Origin: an uncultured Atopobium sp.
Lineage (GTDB): Bacteria; Actinomycetota; Coriobacteriia; Coriobacteriales; Atopobiaceae
DNA: 6,483 nucleotides
Direction: 5' to 3'
Assembly: GCA_946647055.1 (NCBI GenBank)
Contig: CAMPCT010000128.1
Span: 1-6,483, forward strand
The notes under the pieces are model-generated. The model was given only the letters and a program-made list of their open reading frames with translations. It ran no database searches and was not told the origin of the DNA. The translations under genes were made by a program, and so were the position numbers. Below are positions 1 through 6,330 of this stretch, one piece after another. Each line of letters starts with the position of its first letter. Position 1 is the stretch's first letter.

Positions 1-944
<944 letters not shown>

Positions 945-951
945 GCAGCGC

Positions 952-1362
952 ATGGCCCAGATCACCTGCCAGTTCGTGCGTCCCGACAAGCTCCTCTACG
1001 AGGGGCCGGTCGCAAGCCTCGTGCTCGTCACGCACACGGGCGAGCTTGGCGTGTGGCCAGGACACGCCTCCGAGATCTGCGCGCTGGGCGACGGCGTGGT
1101 GCGCCTCACCCGCCTTCCCGAGGACGGGGGCGGCGTCGATCGGGTGATCATCTCGGGCGGCTATGCCGAGATTGACAACGACCTGGTGATCATCCTGGCG
1201 GACCACGCTCGCTGGTCCGATGACATCGAGCCGTCCGTGGTGCGCGAGACGCGCGCGAAGGCCGAGGCAGACCGTGACGCCCTTGCCGTGAATGATCACC
1301 GTCGTGCCTACTACGAGAACAAGATGGCCTGGTGCGACCTGCTGCTCAAGCACGCAGAGTGA
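952..1362 (+). CDS. atpC: ATP synthase F1 subunit epsilon
   Basis: Epsilon subunit of the ATP synthase central stalk; it couples rotation to catalysis and can inhibit ATP hydrolysis. The product is 136 residues, normal for the family. Residues 1-85 or so form the N-terminal beta-sandwich, with the characteristic GELGVWPGHA (about residues 30-39), ALGDGVVRL and ISGGYAEIDNDLVIILAD stretches. The remainder is charged and helical (VRETRAKAEADRDAL...), matching the C-terminal helical hairpin. The ATG at 952 is preferred because it begins the family-typical sequence MAQITCQFVRPDKLLYEG. A GAGAGG stretch inside the end of atpD (936-941) lies 10 bases upstream, so translation may be coupled to atpD. 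The open frame continues upstream of 952 only as an out-of-register reading of atpD. This is the last gene of the atp operon. Confidence 0.96.
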   Translation: MAQITCQFVRPDKLLYEGPVASLVLVTHTGELGVWPGHASEICALGDGVVRLTRLPEDGGGVDRVIISGGYAEIDNDLVIILADHARWSDDIEPSVVRETRAKAEADRDALAVNDHRRAYYENKMAWCDLLLKHAE

Positions 1363-1388
1363 CAGCTGGCGCCAAATCTGGCATGAGC

Positions 1389-1420
1389 GGGGGCCATCGG
1401 ACGTCGTTCCGGTGGCCCCC
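1389..1420 (+). terminator. GC-rich hairpin after atpC, possible atp operon terminator without a U-tract
   Basis: Starting 26 bases after the atpC stop, bases 1389-1401 pair with 1408-1420: 13 pairs including one G-U, around the loop CGTCGT. It is the first strong stem downstream of the operon. No T-run follows (the next bases are GAACAGTTGATG), so it is not a canonical intrinsic terminator. It may act as an atypical terminator, an mRNA 3'-end stabiliser, or part of the repeat region that follows. Bases 1414-1419 can alternatively pair with 1432-1437. The stem is seen in the sequence; the terminator role is inferred. Confidence 0.4.
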
Positions 1421-1445
1421 GAACAGTTGATGGGGCCGGGGGAGC

Positions 1446-1512
1446 CGGGGGGCCAATGGGGACGTTTCCCTTTGGCTCAGAGCCAAAGGGAAACGTCCCC
1501 ATTGGCCCCCCG
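1446..1512. repeat. Perfect 33-bp inverted repeat with a single central base (REP/REPIN-like palindrome)
   Basis: Bases 1446-1478 are the exact reverse complement of 1480-1512, with one unpaired base at 1479. In practice this gives a 32-bp stem with a 3-base loop. The arm reads, from outside in, a C plus six G, CCAATGGGGACG, TTTCCCTTTGGCTC. No T-run follows, so it is a poor intrinsic terminator despite sitting between atpC and murA. Within the left arm GGGGA-CGT-TTCCC can itself fold, as the half units of REP doublets (REPINs) do. No transposase gene and no clear target-site duplication is visible. Palindromes containing a GGGGACnnTTCCC-type core are familiar to me as dispersed bacterial repeats, but copy number cannot be judged from this window. 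Confidence 0.85.
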
Positions 1513-1553
1513 TAGGCCCGCTAGGCTCACGTCGCAGAACCACCATGGTCAGT

Positions 1554-1562
1554 TGCTATACT
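1554..1562 (+). promoter_or_regulatory. Extended -10 promoter candidate for murA
   Basis: TGCTATACT contains TATACT (1557-1562, 5 of 6 matches to TATAAT) preceded by the TG of an extended -10 element. It ends 37 bases before the murA start, giving a short leader. No good -35 hexamer is seen at 16-18 bp upstream, which is tolerable for extended -10 promoters. The placement suggests murA is transcribed independently of the atp operon. No experimental support is possible from sequence. Confidence 0.5.
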
Positions 1563-1599
1563 CATGGTCACGGCAAGTCGGAAGCTCATCGGAGGACGC

Positions 1600-2892
1600 A
1601 TGGAAGTCATCAAGGTCATGGGGGGCAACCCCGTCACGGGCGAGGTCACCGTCGAGGGTGCCAAGAACTCCGCCCTCAAGCTCATGGCGGCCACCATCGC
1701 CGCCCCGGGCGTGACCACGCTCAAGAACGTCCCCGACATCTCCGACGTCCATGTCATGGGCAAGGTGCTCAAGCGCCTTGGCGCTGTCATCGAGGTGGTC
1801 AACAAGCACGAGCTCCGCATCGACACCTCGGGCGTCGACCGCTGGGAGACCCCGTACGAGCTCGTCGCCAAGATGCGCGCCTCAACCGCCGTCCTCGGGC
1901 CGCTCATCTCGCGCTTTGGCAAGGCGGTCGTCGCCATGCCGGGCGGATGCAACATCGGCGAGCGAAAGATCGACATGCACATCCTGGGCCTCGAGGCGCT
2001 GGGCGTTCACTTCAAGGTCGACCACGGCAACATCTACGCCTCCACGCCCTCCGGCCTGCATGGCGAGACGGTCACGCTGGCCTTCGCGAGCGTCGGTGCG
2101 ACCGAGAACCTCATCATGGCCTCCGTCCGCGCACAAGGGACGACGGTCATCGACAACGCCGCCCGCGAGCCCGAGATCGTCGACCTCGCCAACATGCTCA
2201 ACGAGATGGGTGCCGACATTCGCGGGGCGGGCACGCCGGTCGTCGAGATCCATGGCGTGGACGAGCTGCACCCCGTCGAGCACGCTGTCGTGGGGGATCG
2301 CATCGAGGCGGGCACCTTCATTGCCACGGGGGCACTCACCGGCGGTCCGCTCACGGTCCGCGGGTTTGATCCCATGCACCTGGGCCTCGTCCTGCGCAAG
2401 TACGAGGCGATGGGCATCACGATCGAGCGCGGGGAGCACGAGGTGACGGTGTCGCGCACCAAGCCGCTCGTTCCCACCGACATCCAGACCCTGCCCTTCC
2501 CGGGCTTCCCGACCGACATGCAGGCGCAGACCATGACCCTGCTCGCGCTGGCAAAGGGTAGCTGCATCATCACCGAGAACGTCTTCGAGAACCGCTTCAT
2601 GCTTGCGAGCGAGCTGCGCCGCATGGGTGCCGACATAACGATCGAGGGCCATCACGCCATCGTCCACGGCGTCGACGGCCTCTCGGGTGCACAGGTCAAG
2701 TCCCCGGACCTTCGCGGCGGGGCGGCCCTCGTCATGGCGGGGCTCGTGGCCGACGGCTACACCACCATCGGCGACATCCACCACATCAAGAGGGGATACG
2801 AGGACTTCGTCGGGAAGCTCTGCTCGCTGGGAGCCAATGTGGCATACGACACGGTCGAGGTCGACGACGACCCCCTCGGATGGAACCTCTAG
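1600..2892 (+). CDS. murA: UDP-N-acetylglucosamine 1-carboxyvinyltransferase (MurA)
   Basis: Cytoplasmic enzyme that transfers enolpyruvate from phosphoenolpyruvate to UDP-GlcNAc, the first committed step of peptidoglycan synthesis. The product is 430 residues, typical for the family, with the two-lobed EPSP-synthase-type fold. K22-N23 lie in VEGAKNSALK, R93 in KMRAST, the catalytic Cys117 in MPGGCNIGERKIDMH with R122, and D306 in FPTDMQAQ; these correspond to E. coli K22, N23, R91, C115, R120 and D305. A Cys rather than Asp at 117 predicts sensitivity of the enzyme to fosfomycin. The ATG at 1600 is chosen over the upstream in-frame ATG at 1564 because GGAGG (1591-1595) lies just before it and MEVIKVMGGNPVTGEV is the usual MurA N-terminus. 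Bases 1564-1599 are then leader. MurZ, a paralogue in some Gram-positives, cannot be fully excluded. Confidence 0.97.
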   Translation: MEVIKVMGGNPVTGEVTVEGAKNSALKLMAATIAAPGVTTLKNVPDISDVHVMGKVLKRLGAVIEVVNKHELRIDTSGVDRWETPYELVAKMRASTAVLGPLISRFGKAVVAMPGGCNIGERKIDMHILGLEALGVHFKVDHGNIYASTPSGLHGETVTLAFASVGATENLIMASVRAQGTTVIDNAAREPEIVDLANMLNEMGADIRGAGTPVVEIHGVDELHPVEHAVVGDRIEAGTFIATGALTGGPLTVRGFDPMHLGLVLRKYEAMGITIERGEHEVTVSRTKPLVPTDIQTLPFPGFPTDMQAQTMTLLALAKGSCIITENVFENRFMLASELRRMGADITIEGHHAIVHGVDGLSGAQVKSPDLRGGAALVMAGLVADGYTTIGDIHHIKRGYEDFVGKLCSLGANVAYDTVEVDDDPLGWNL

Positions 2893-2935
2893 GCACCCGA
2901 ACGATCTTCAGCGGTCCGCCTTTCCCGTGGGCCAC

Positions 2936-2964
2936 TTGTCATATCCATTCTTTTTGGGTATGAA
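2936..2964 (+). promoter_or_regulatory. Sigma-70-type promoter of the DtxR/MntR-family gene, overlapped by an imperfect inverted repeat
   Basis: TTGTCA (2936-2941, 5 of 6 to consensus), a 17-bp spacer, and TATGAA (2959-2964, 4 of 6). The spacer and -10 carry the imperfect inverted repeat CATATCC (2940-2946) / GGGTATG (2956-2962), and a further TATCC occurs at 2970-2974. This is where a repressor would block RNA polymerase, so autoregulation by the gene downstream is plausible. The half-sites do not match the DtxR or MntR boxes I know. The promoter is fairly well supported; the operator is inference. Confidence 0.55.
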
Positions 2965-3003
2965 AGACGTATCCAGACGAATCATGTGTCGCATGGAGGG
3001 GCC

Positions 3004-3432
3004 ATGGCAAAGACCGAGATCGCATCCGGGCATAGCCTCACGATGGCAAACGAGGACTACCTCGAGGCCATCTATCGCATCATGACCGAGGGGGGCATGG
3101 GTGTGGGCGAGGGCGTTCGCTCCGTCGACGTCGCCGAGCAGCTCAACGTCTCCAAGGCGAGCGTGAACAAGGCCATCTCGACCCTGCGCGAGGCGGGCTA
3201 TGTCGAGCAGACCCGCTACGGTCGTGTCATGCTCACCGAGGAGGGCGCCTCCTATGCCGCCGACGTCTGGCGTTGCCACAGGATGCTGCGCACCTTCCTC
3301 GAGCACGACCTGGGGGTCGAGCCCGAGACCGCCGATGCCGAGGCCTGCCTCATGGAGCATGCGCTCTCCCACGACACCATGGTCCGTTGGATGGACTACC
3401 TCAAGGACCGTGGTCACGAGCTGCCCGAGTGA
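3004..3432 (+). CDS. DtxR/MntR-family metal-dependent transcriptional regulator
   Basis: A 142-residue repressor of the iron/manganese-responsive DtxR/MntR family, which binds operators when its divalent metal is abundant. Residues 16-80 form a winged helix: NEDYLEAIYRI, then the helix-turn-helix SVDVAEQLNVSKASVNKAISTLREAGYVEQ and the wing RYGRVMLTEEG. Residues 85-140 form the dimerisation/metal domain (CHRMLRTFLEHDLGV...EACLMEHALS). By alignment in my head, D18 and E21 match MntR D8 and E11, H92 matches the shared His, and C115, E118 and H119 match DtxR C102, E105 and H106. There is no C-terminal SH3 domain, so the size is MntR-like. The ATG at 3004 is preferred because GGAGG (2995-2999) sits 4 bases upstream, the same spacing as at murA; an in-frame GTG at 2986 lies upstream of that site. 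Its metal and targets cannot be read here, so no gene symbol is given. Confidence 0.9.
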   Translation: MAKTEIASGHSLTMANEDYLEAIYRIMTEGGMGVGEGVRSVDVAEQLNVSKASVNKAISTLREAGYVEQTRYGRVMLTEEGASYAADVWRCHRMLRTFLEHDLGVEPETADAEACLMEHALSHDTMVRWMDYLKDRGHELPE

Positions 3433-3521
3433 GAATAGGTCACTGCTCCTCACGACCGCCCGCCGTGTGCAGGAACCCGCTCGCGCCGTGGTGTTGGACG
3501 TTTTCTGTGAAGGACGACTTG

Positions 3522-3538
3522 TCCAAAGAACCTTTGGA
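3522..3538. promoter_or_regulatory. Interrupted palindrome upstream of galU, candidate operator
   Basis: TCCAAAGAACCTTTGGA is a perfect 7-bp inverted repeat around AAC, about 60 bases before galU. An additional TTGGAC at 3494-3499 is complementary to GTCCAA at 3521-3526. A weak -10-like TACAGT (3539-3544) abuts the palindrome but has no good -35 at standard spacing, so the galU promoter is not firmly located. The position suits a transcription-factor site or a short mRNA hairpin. The symmetry is seen; the function is inferred. Confidence 0.35.
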
Positions 3539-3549
3539 TACAGTTCCCA

Positions 3550-3570
3550 TGGGCGCGCACACCGCGCCCA
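3550..3570 (+). other. GC-rich hairpin in the galU 5' leader
   Basis: Bases 3550-3557 (TGGGCGCG) pair perfectly with 3563-3570 (CGCGCCCA) around the loop CACAC, an 8-bp stem ending 28 bases before the galU start codon. No T-run follows, so it does not look like a terminator. It leaves the ribosome binding site (AAAGGA, 3585-3590) free, so it might stabilise the message or belong to a small leader structure. No known riboswitch is recognised. Confidence 0.4.
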
Positions 3571-3598
3571 CGCATGAAGCTGAGAAAGGATTTGCTCA

Positions 3599-4489
3599 AT
3601 GAAGGCTGTCATTCCCGCCGCAGGCCTCGGCACCCGCTTTCTTCCCGCCACCAAGGTGAGCCCCAAGGAGCTCCTCCCCGTGCTCGACAAGCCCGTCATC
3701 CAGTATGTGGTCGAGGAGGCGCTCGAGCCCGAGGGCGTCGACGAGGCGATCATCGTCAATTCCCACGTCAAGCCCCAGATCGAGGCCTACTTCTCCGAGG
3801 ACACCGGATTCGAGGGGTATCTGTGTGCCCATGGCAAGCAGAAGCTGGCAAAGCGCGTCCACGAGGCGAGCACGCTGCCCGTGTCCTTCGTCTACCAGGA
3901 TGCCCCGCTCGGCCTTGGCCATGCGGTGCTCCAGGCCAAGGAGATGGTTGGCGACGAGCCCTTCTATGTTCTCTTGGGCGACTACTTCGTGCCCGACCGC
4001 CTCATGAACGTCCGCATGGCACAGGTTTCCGCCGCCCATGGCGGGGCCTCGGTCATCGCCGTCGCGCCCGTCCCCGAGGAGCAGGTGAGCCGCTACGGCA
4101 TCATCGCAGGAGAGCCCGTCGGGTCGATCGAGGGGTTTGACGCCACGGGCGAGCAGGAAGGCGCGGTCTGGCGCGTCACCGGCATGGTCGAGAAGCCCGC
4201 GCGCGAGGATGCCCCCTCGCACCTCTTCATCGTCGGCCGCTACCTGCTCTCCCCGCGCGTCATGGAGCTGCTCGAGGACCAGACGCCCGGTGCCGGCGGC
4301 GAGATCCAGCTCACCGACGCCCTGGTGCGCCTCCTCGAGGAGGAGGAGATGTATGCGCTGGTCGTCGATCCCATGCAGGGATGCGACACCGGAACCCCTG
4401 CCGCCTGGGCGGCGACGAACGCCCGCATGACGCTCGCGTCCCCCGACGCGGACGCCTTCCGCGAGGCTCTCGGTCCCGTCAGCCTCTAG
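3599..4489 (+). CDS. galU: UTP--glucose-1-phosphate uridylyltransferase (GalU)
   Basis: Makes UDP-glucose and pyrophosphate from UTP and glucose-1-phosphate in the cytoplasm, supplying glucosyl and galactosyl units for envelope glycans, glycolipids and galactose use. The product is 296 residues, normal for bacterial GalU. The nucleotidyltransferase signature GLGTRFLPATK (9-19) is followed by SPKELLPVLDKPVIQYVVEEA. The metal-binding Asp lies in LLGD (D128). SRYGII (164-169), VEKP (197-200), IVGRYLLS and GGEIQLTDAL follow. The last motif reads CDTGTPAAW (D263), where Gram-positive GalU proteins usually have D-x-G-x-x-L-G. The ATG at 3599 has AAAGGA (3585-3590) 8 bases upstream and begins the canonical KAVIPAAG. 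The mutase 13 bp downstream supplies its substrate, so the two probably form an operon. A relative using another hexose-1-phosphate is possible but less likely. Confidence 0.95.
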   Translation: MKAVIPAAGLGTRFLPATKVSPKELLPVLDKPVIQYVVEEALEPEGVDEAIIVNSHVKPQIEAYFSEDTGFEGYLCAHGKQKLAKRVHEASTLPVSFVYQDAPLGLGHAVLQAKEMVGDEPFYVLLGDYFVPDRLMNVRMAQVSAAHGGASVIAVAPVPEEQVSRYGIIAGEPVGSIEGFDATGEQEGAVWRVTGMVEKPAREDAPSHLFIVGRYLLSPRVMELLEDQTPGAGGEIQLTDALVRLLEEEEMYALVVDPMQGCDTGTPAAWAATNARMTLASPDADAFREALGPVSL

Positions 4490-4502
4490 CTGGGGCAGGG
4501 GA

Positions 4503-5918
4503 GTGAGCAGGGTGGCGACCAACGCCAACGTCATTCACTTTGGACCCAAGGGCTGGAGGGCTCGCCTTGACGAGGGCTTCAACGCCGCCAACGTCATGCG
4601 CCTGGCCGATGGCCTTGGTGCCGCATGGGCAGAGTCCAACCCATCCGCTCGCGTCCTCATAGGCTTTGACACCCGTCCTGGTGCCGGGGGGTATGCCCGT
4701 CTCGTAGGGGAGGTCCTGTCCGGCTGGGGCCTCGACGCCCGCATCTCGGACCGTCCCTGTCCCACGCCCGCCCTTGGCTGGAACCTCGCGCACGACGACG
4801 AGGCCTGTGGCGGAGTCATGATCACCGCGAGCGCCTCGCCCGTCGACTACCAGGGCGTCTTCGTCCGCGACAGCCAGGGTCTCATGCCCACGGGCGACTT
4901 CCTCGAGTACGTCGAGTCGCTCGTGCCCGGTGACCCGTCCGTCCAACGTGGTGAGGTGACCACCGTCAACCTCATGGACGGCTACCTCGAGGCGCTGCGA
5001 GGGCTCGTGAACGCGGACCTCATCGCGTCTGCCGGTCTGCGCCTCGTGGTCGATTCCATGCATGGCAGCGGATCCGGGTACCTCGCGGACCTGCTGCGCT
5101 CCCTCGGCGCCGAGGTTCGCGAGCTCCACGGTGAGCCCTCGGCGGACCTTGGCGGCCTTCATCCCTGTGCGATAGAGCCGTGGGTCGACAAGTGCGAGCG
5201 GCTCGTCACCCAGTCCAAGGCGCACGCCGGCCTCGTCCTTGACGGGGACGGTGACCGCTACGGTCTCGTCACGGAGGACGGCACGCTCGTCTCGGCCTCG
5301 CGAACGGCGGCGATCCTGCTCGACCACGTCGTGGCGCGCAACGGCGGCCCCGGTCGCGTGGTCATGCCCCTCTCGGGTTCGACATATATAAGAAGGCAGG
5401 CAAGGCGCCTTGGCTGTGCCCTCACGGTGACTCCCATTGGCTTTGGATGGTCGTATCGCGAGATGCGTCGCCCCGACGCCCTGCTTGGGGTGGGGGAGTA
5501 CGGCGGCATCTCCCTTGCGGGCCACTTCCTGGAGCGCGACGGCCTTGCGGCATGCCTTCTGCTCTGCGAGATGATGGCCGCGCGCGCGTGTGGGGCCGCG
5601 TCCCTCGCGCGCGCGTTGGACGATCAGGTCGGCAGGCTTGACTTTGGCCAGCGCGACATACGGCTCGACTCGGCGCGCGTGCAGACGCTGCGCATGCTTC
5701 TCCCGGGGCTCAACCCGGAGTTCGTGTGCGGGGAGTCCCCGGTGGACGTCAGCCATGCGGACGGCCTCCGCCTGGGCTTTGCGGATGGCTCCTGGGTCAT
5801 GCTGCGCCCCTCGCGCACCGAGCCTGCGGTACGCATCTATGCCGAGGCGCCCACGACCTCGAGGCGAGACGAGTTGTTGGACGAGGCTTGTGAAATTGCT
5901 CGGGAGAAGAGCCTCTAA
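4503..5918 (+). CDS. Phosphoglucomutase/phosphomannomutase family protein (alpha-D-phosphohexomutase)
   Basis: A 471-residue cytoplasmic enzyme of the alpha-D-phosphohexomutase superfamily, which interconverts hexose 6- and 1-phosphates through a phosphoserine. All four domains are visible. VIHFGPKGWRARLDEGFN and GFDTRP open domain 1. The phosphoserine loop is ITASASPVDYQG, with S110 where TASHNP is usual. The metal loop is DGDGDR (247-252). The sugar loop is GEYGGIS (E332). The phosphate loop is RPSRTEPAVRIYAE (S437-P441, usually SGTEP). Ser, the three Asp and the Glu are kept, so activity is likely, but two loops are atypical. Next to galU, glucose-1-phosphate supply is the natural role; mannose or glucosamine phosphates are alternatives. 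The GTG at 4503 is the outermost start, with AGGGG only 1 base upstream; the in-frame GTG at 4512 is better spaced (10 bases), so the protein may be three residues shorter. Confidence 0.9.
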   Translation: MSRVATNANVIHFGPKGWRARLDEGFNAANVMRLADGLGAAWAESNPSARVLIGFDTRPGAGGYARLVGEVLSGWGLDARISDRPCPTPALGWNLAHDDEACGGVMITASASPVDYQGVFVRDSQGLMPTGDFLEYVESLVPGDPSVQRGEVTTVNLMDGYLEALRGLVNADLIASAGLRLVVDSMHGSGSGYLADLLRSLGAEVRELHGEPSADLGGLHPCAIEPWVDKCERLVTQSKAHAGLVLDGDGDRYGLVTEDGTLVSASRTAAILLDHVVARNGGPGRVVMPLSGSTYIRRQARRLGCALTVTPIGFGWSYREMRRPDALLGVGEYGGISLAGHFLERDGLAACLLLCEMMAARACGAASLARALDDQVGRLDFGQRDIRLDSARVQTLRMLLPGLNPEFVCGESPVDVSHADGLRLGFADGSWVMLRPSRTEPAVRIYAEAPTTSRRDELLDEACEIAREKSL

Positions 5919-5972
5919 ATAGCCTCCACATATGCCTTTCACCGGGTTTTTCCTACCGTCCAGAAATAGTCG

Positions 5973-6000
5973 TTCAAATATCTCTACCTGCGGCTATACT
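5973..6000 (+). promoter_or_regulatory. Candidate rRNA promoter P1
   Basis: TTCAAA (5973-5978), a 16-bp spacer, and TATACT (5995-6000): 4 of 6 and 5 of 6 consensus matches. Transcription would start near 6007. It lies in the AT-richer stretch after the mutase gene, about 350 bases before mature 16S, as expected for the upstream promoter of a tandem pair. Confidence 0.55.
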
Positions 6001-6095
6001 CAAATTCCCGCGCTGAGTTGAGCCTTTCTCGGCAAACCCAAAGCGGCATGAGTTGTGAAGGAGATATGGACAAGAAACAATCTTCCAGATTCTCC

Positions 6096-6124
6096 TTGCA
6101 ACGGAAGCGGAAGGTGCGTATAGT
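6096..6124 (+). promoter_or_regulatory. Candidate rRNA promoter P2
   Basis: TTGCAA (6096-6101), an exact 17-bp spacer, and TATAGT (6119-6124): 4 of 6 and 5 of 6 consensus matches. The predicted start near 6131 leaves a roughly 220-base leader that still includes the boxA-like element. With P1 it makes a tandem promoter pair 124 bases apart (-10 to -10), a common arrangement for rRNA operons. Confidence 0.6.
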
Positions 6125-6184
6125 CATTTCTCGCGCCGCGGCGAGGGCCGCAAAGCAAGAAGGACCTCAACGCAGCGCAGCGAA

Positions 6185-6200
6185 CCTTGAAAACCGGATA
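6185..6200 (+). promoter_or_regulatory. boxA-like rRNA antitermination element
   Basis: CCTTGAAAACCGGATA resembles the TTTGAAAACTnnATA-type boxA found in rRNA leaders and spacers of Gram-positive bacteria, which as RNA is recognised by NusB-S10 to suppress Rho-dependent termination. It lies downstream of both promoter candidates and 153 bases before 16S. Three bases later CGATC-GAAA-GATCG (6204-6217) forms a 5-bp hairpin with a GNRA loop. The boxA call rests on remembered consensus, and the role of the hairpin is open. Confidence 0.6.
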
Positions 6201-6246
6201 CTGCGATCGAAAGATCGACGAAGACAGACCAGCGAAATTCGAATGA

Positions 6247-6262
6247 CTGAACATTAGTTCAG
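6247..6262 (+). other. Leader hairpin with ATTA loop
   Basis: CTGAAC pairs with GTTCAG around ATTA, a perfect 6-bp stem in the rRNA leader between the boxA-like element and 16S. TGA (6244-6246) and TCA (6269-6271) could extend it across a bulge. It is likely part of the folded pre-rRNA leader. No T-run follows, so it is not a terminator. Confidence 0.45.
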
Positions 6263-6330
6263 AGCCAGTCAATTTCAGCGAATCCGAGATCAGCGGAATC
6301 TTTGGACGGGATCACTCACCACTCACGAAT

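Noticed and set aside
1446..1512. The perfect palindrome as an ordinary Rho-independent terminator
   Set aside because: No T-run follows either side and the stem is far longer than normal, so it is listed as a repeat instead.
1545..2369. A 274-codon + strand frame overlapping murA
   Set aside because: It is an Arg/His/Gly-rich out-of-frame reading of murA; the murA frame holds all the catalytic residues.
1882..2784. A 300-codon open frame on the - strand opposite murA
   Set aside because: It mirrors the codon bias of murA and has no recognisable motif or ribosome binding site that I can support.
3600..4489. galU as a glucose-1-phosphate thymidylyltransferase or GlmU-type enzyme
   Set aside because: The GLGTRFLPATK, SRYGII and GGEIQLTDA motifs and the length fit GalU. 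There is no left-handed beta-helix acetyltransferase domain, as GlmU would have.
3596..4534. A 312-codon open frame on the - strand opposite galU
   Set aside because: It is fully explained as the complement of galU; the composition is low-complexity Leu/Gly/His with no family signature.
4479..5942. A 487-codon open frame on the - strand opposite the mutase gene
   Set aside because: Long antisense frames are expected opposite GC-rich genes. Its product shows no domain, while the + strand encodes a clear phosphohexomutase.
5919..5972. An intrinsic terminator after the mutase gene
   Set aside because: A short T-run (GGGTTTTTCC) is present but no stable stem precedes it.
6066..6257. A 63-codon open frame of very basic composition with AAGGAG just upstream, in the rRNA leader
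   Set aside because: The AAGGAG is only 2 bases from the ATG, too close for good initiation. The frame spans promoter P2 and the boxA-like element, and the peptide shows no recognisable family. It is better explained as leader RNA.
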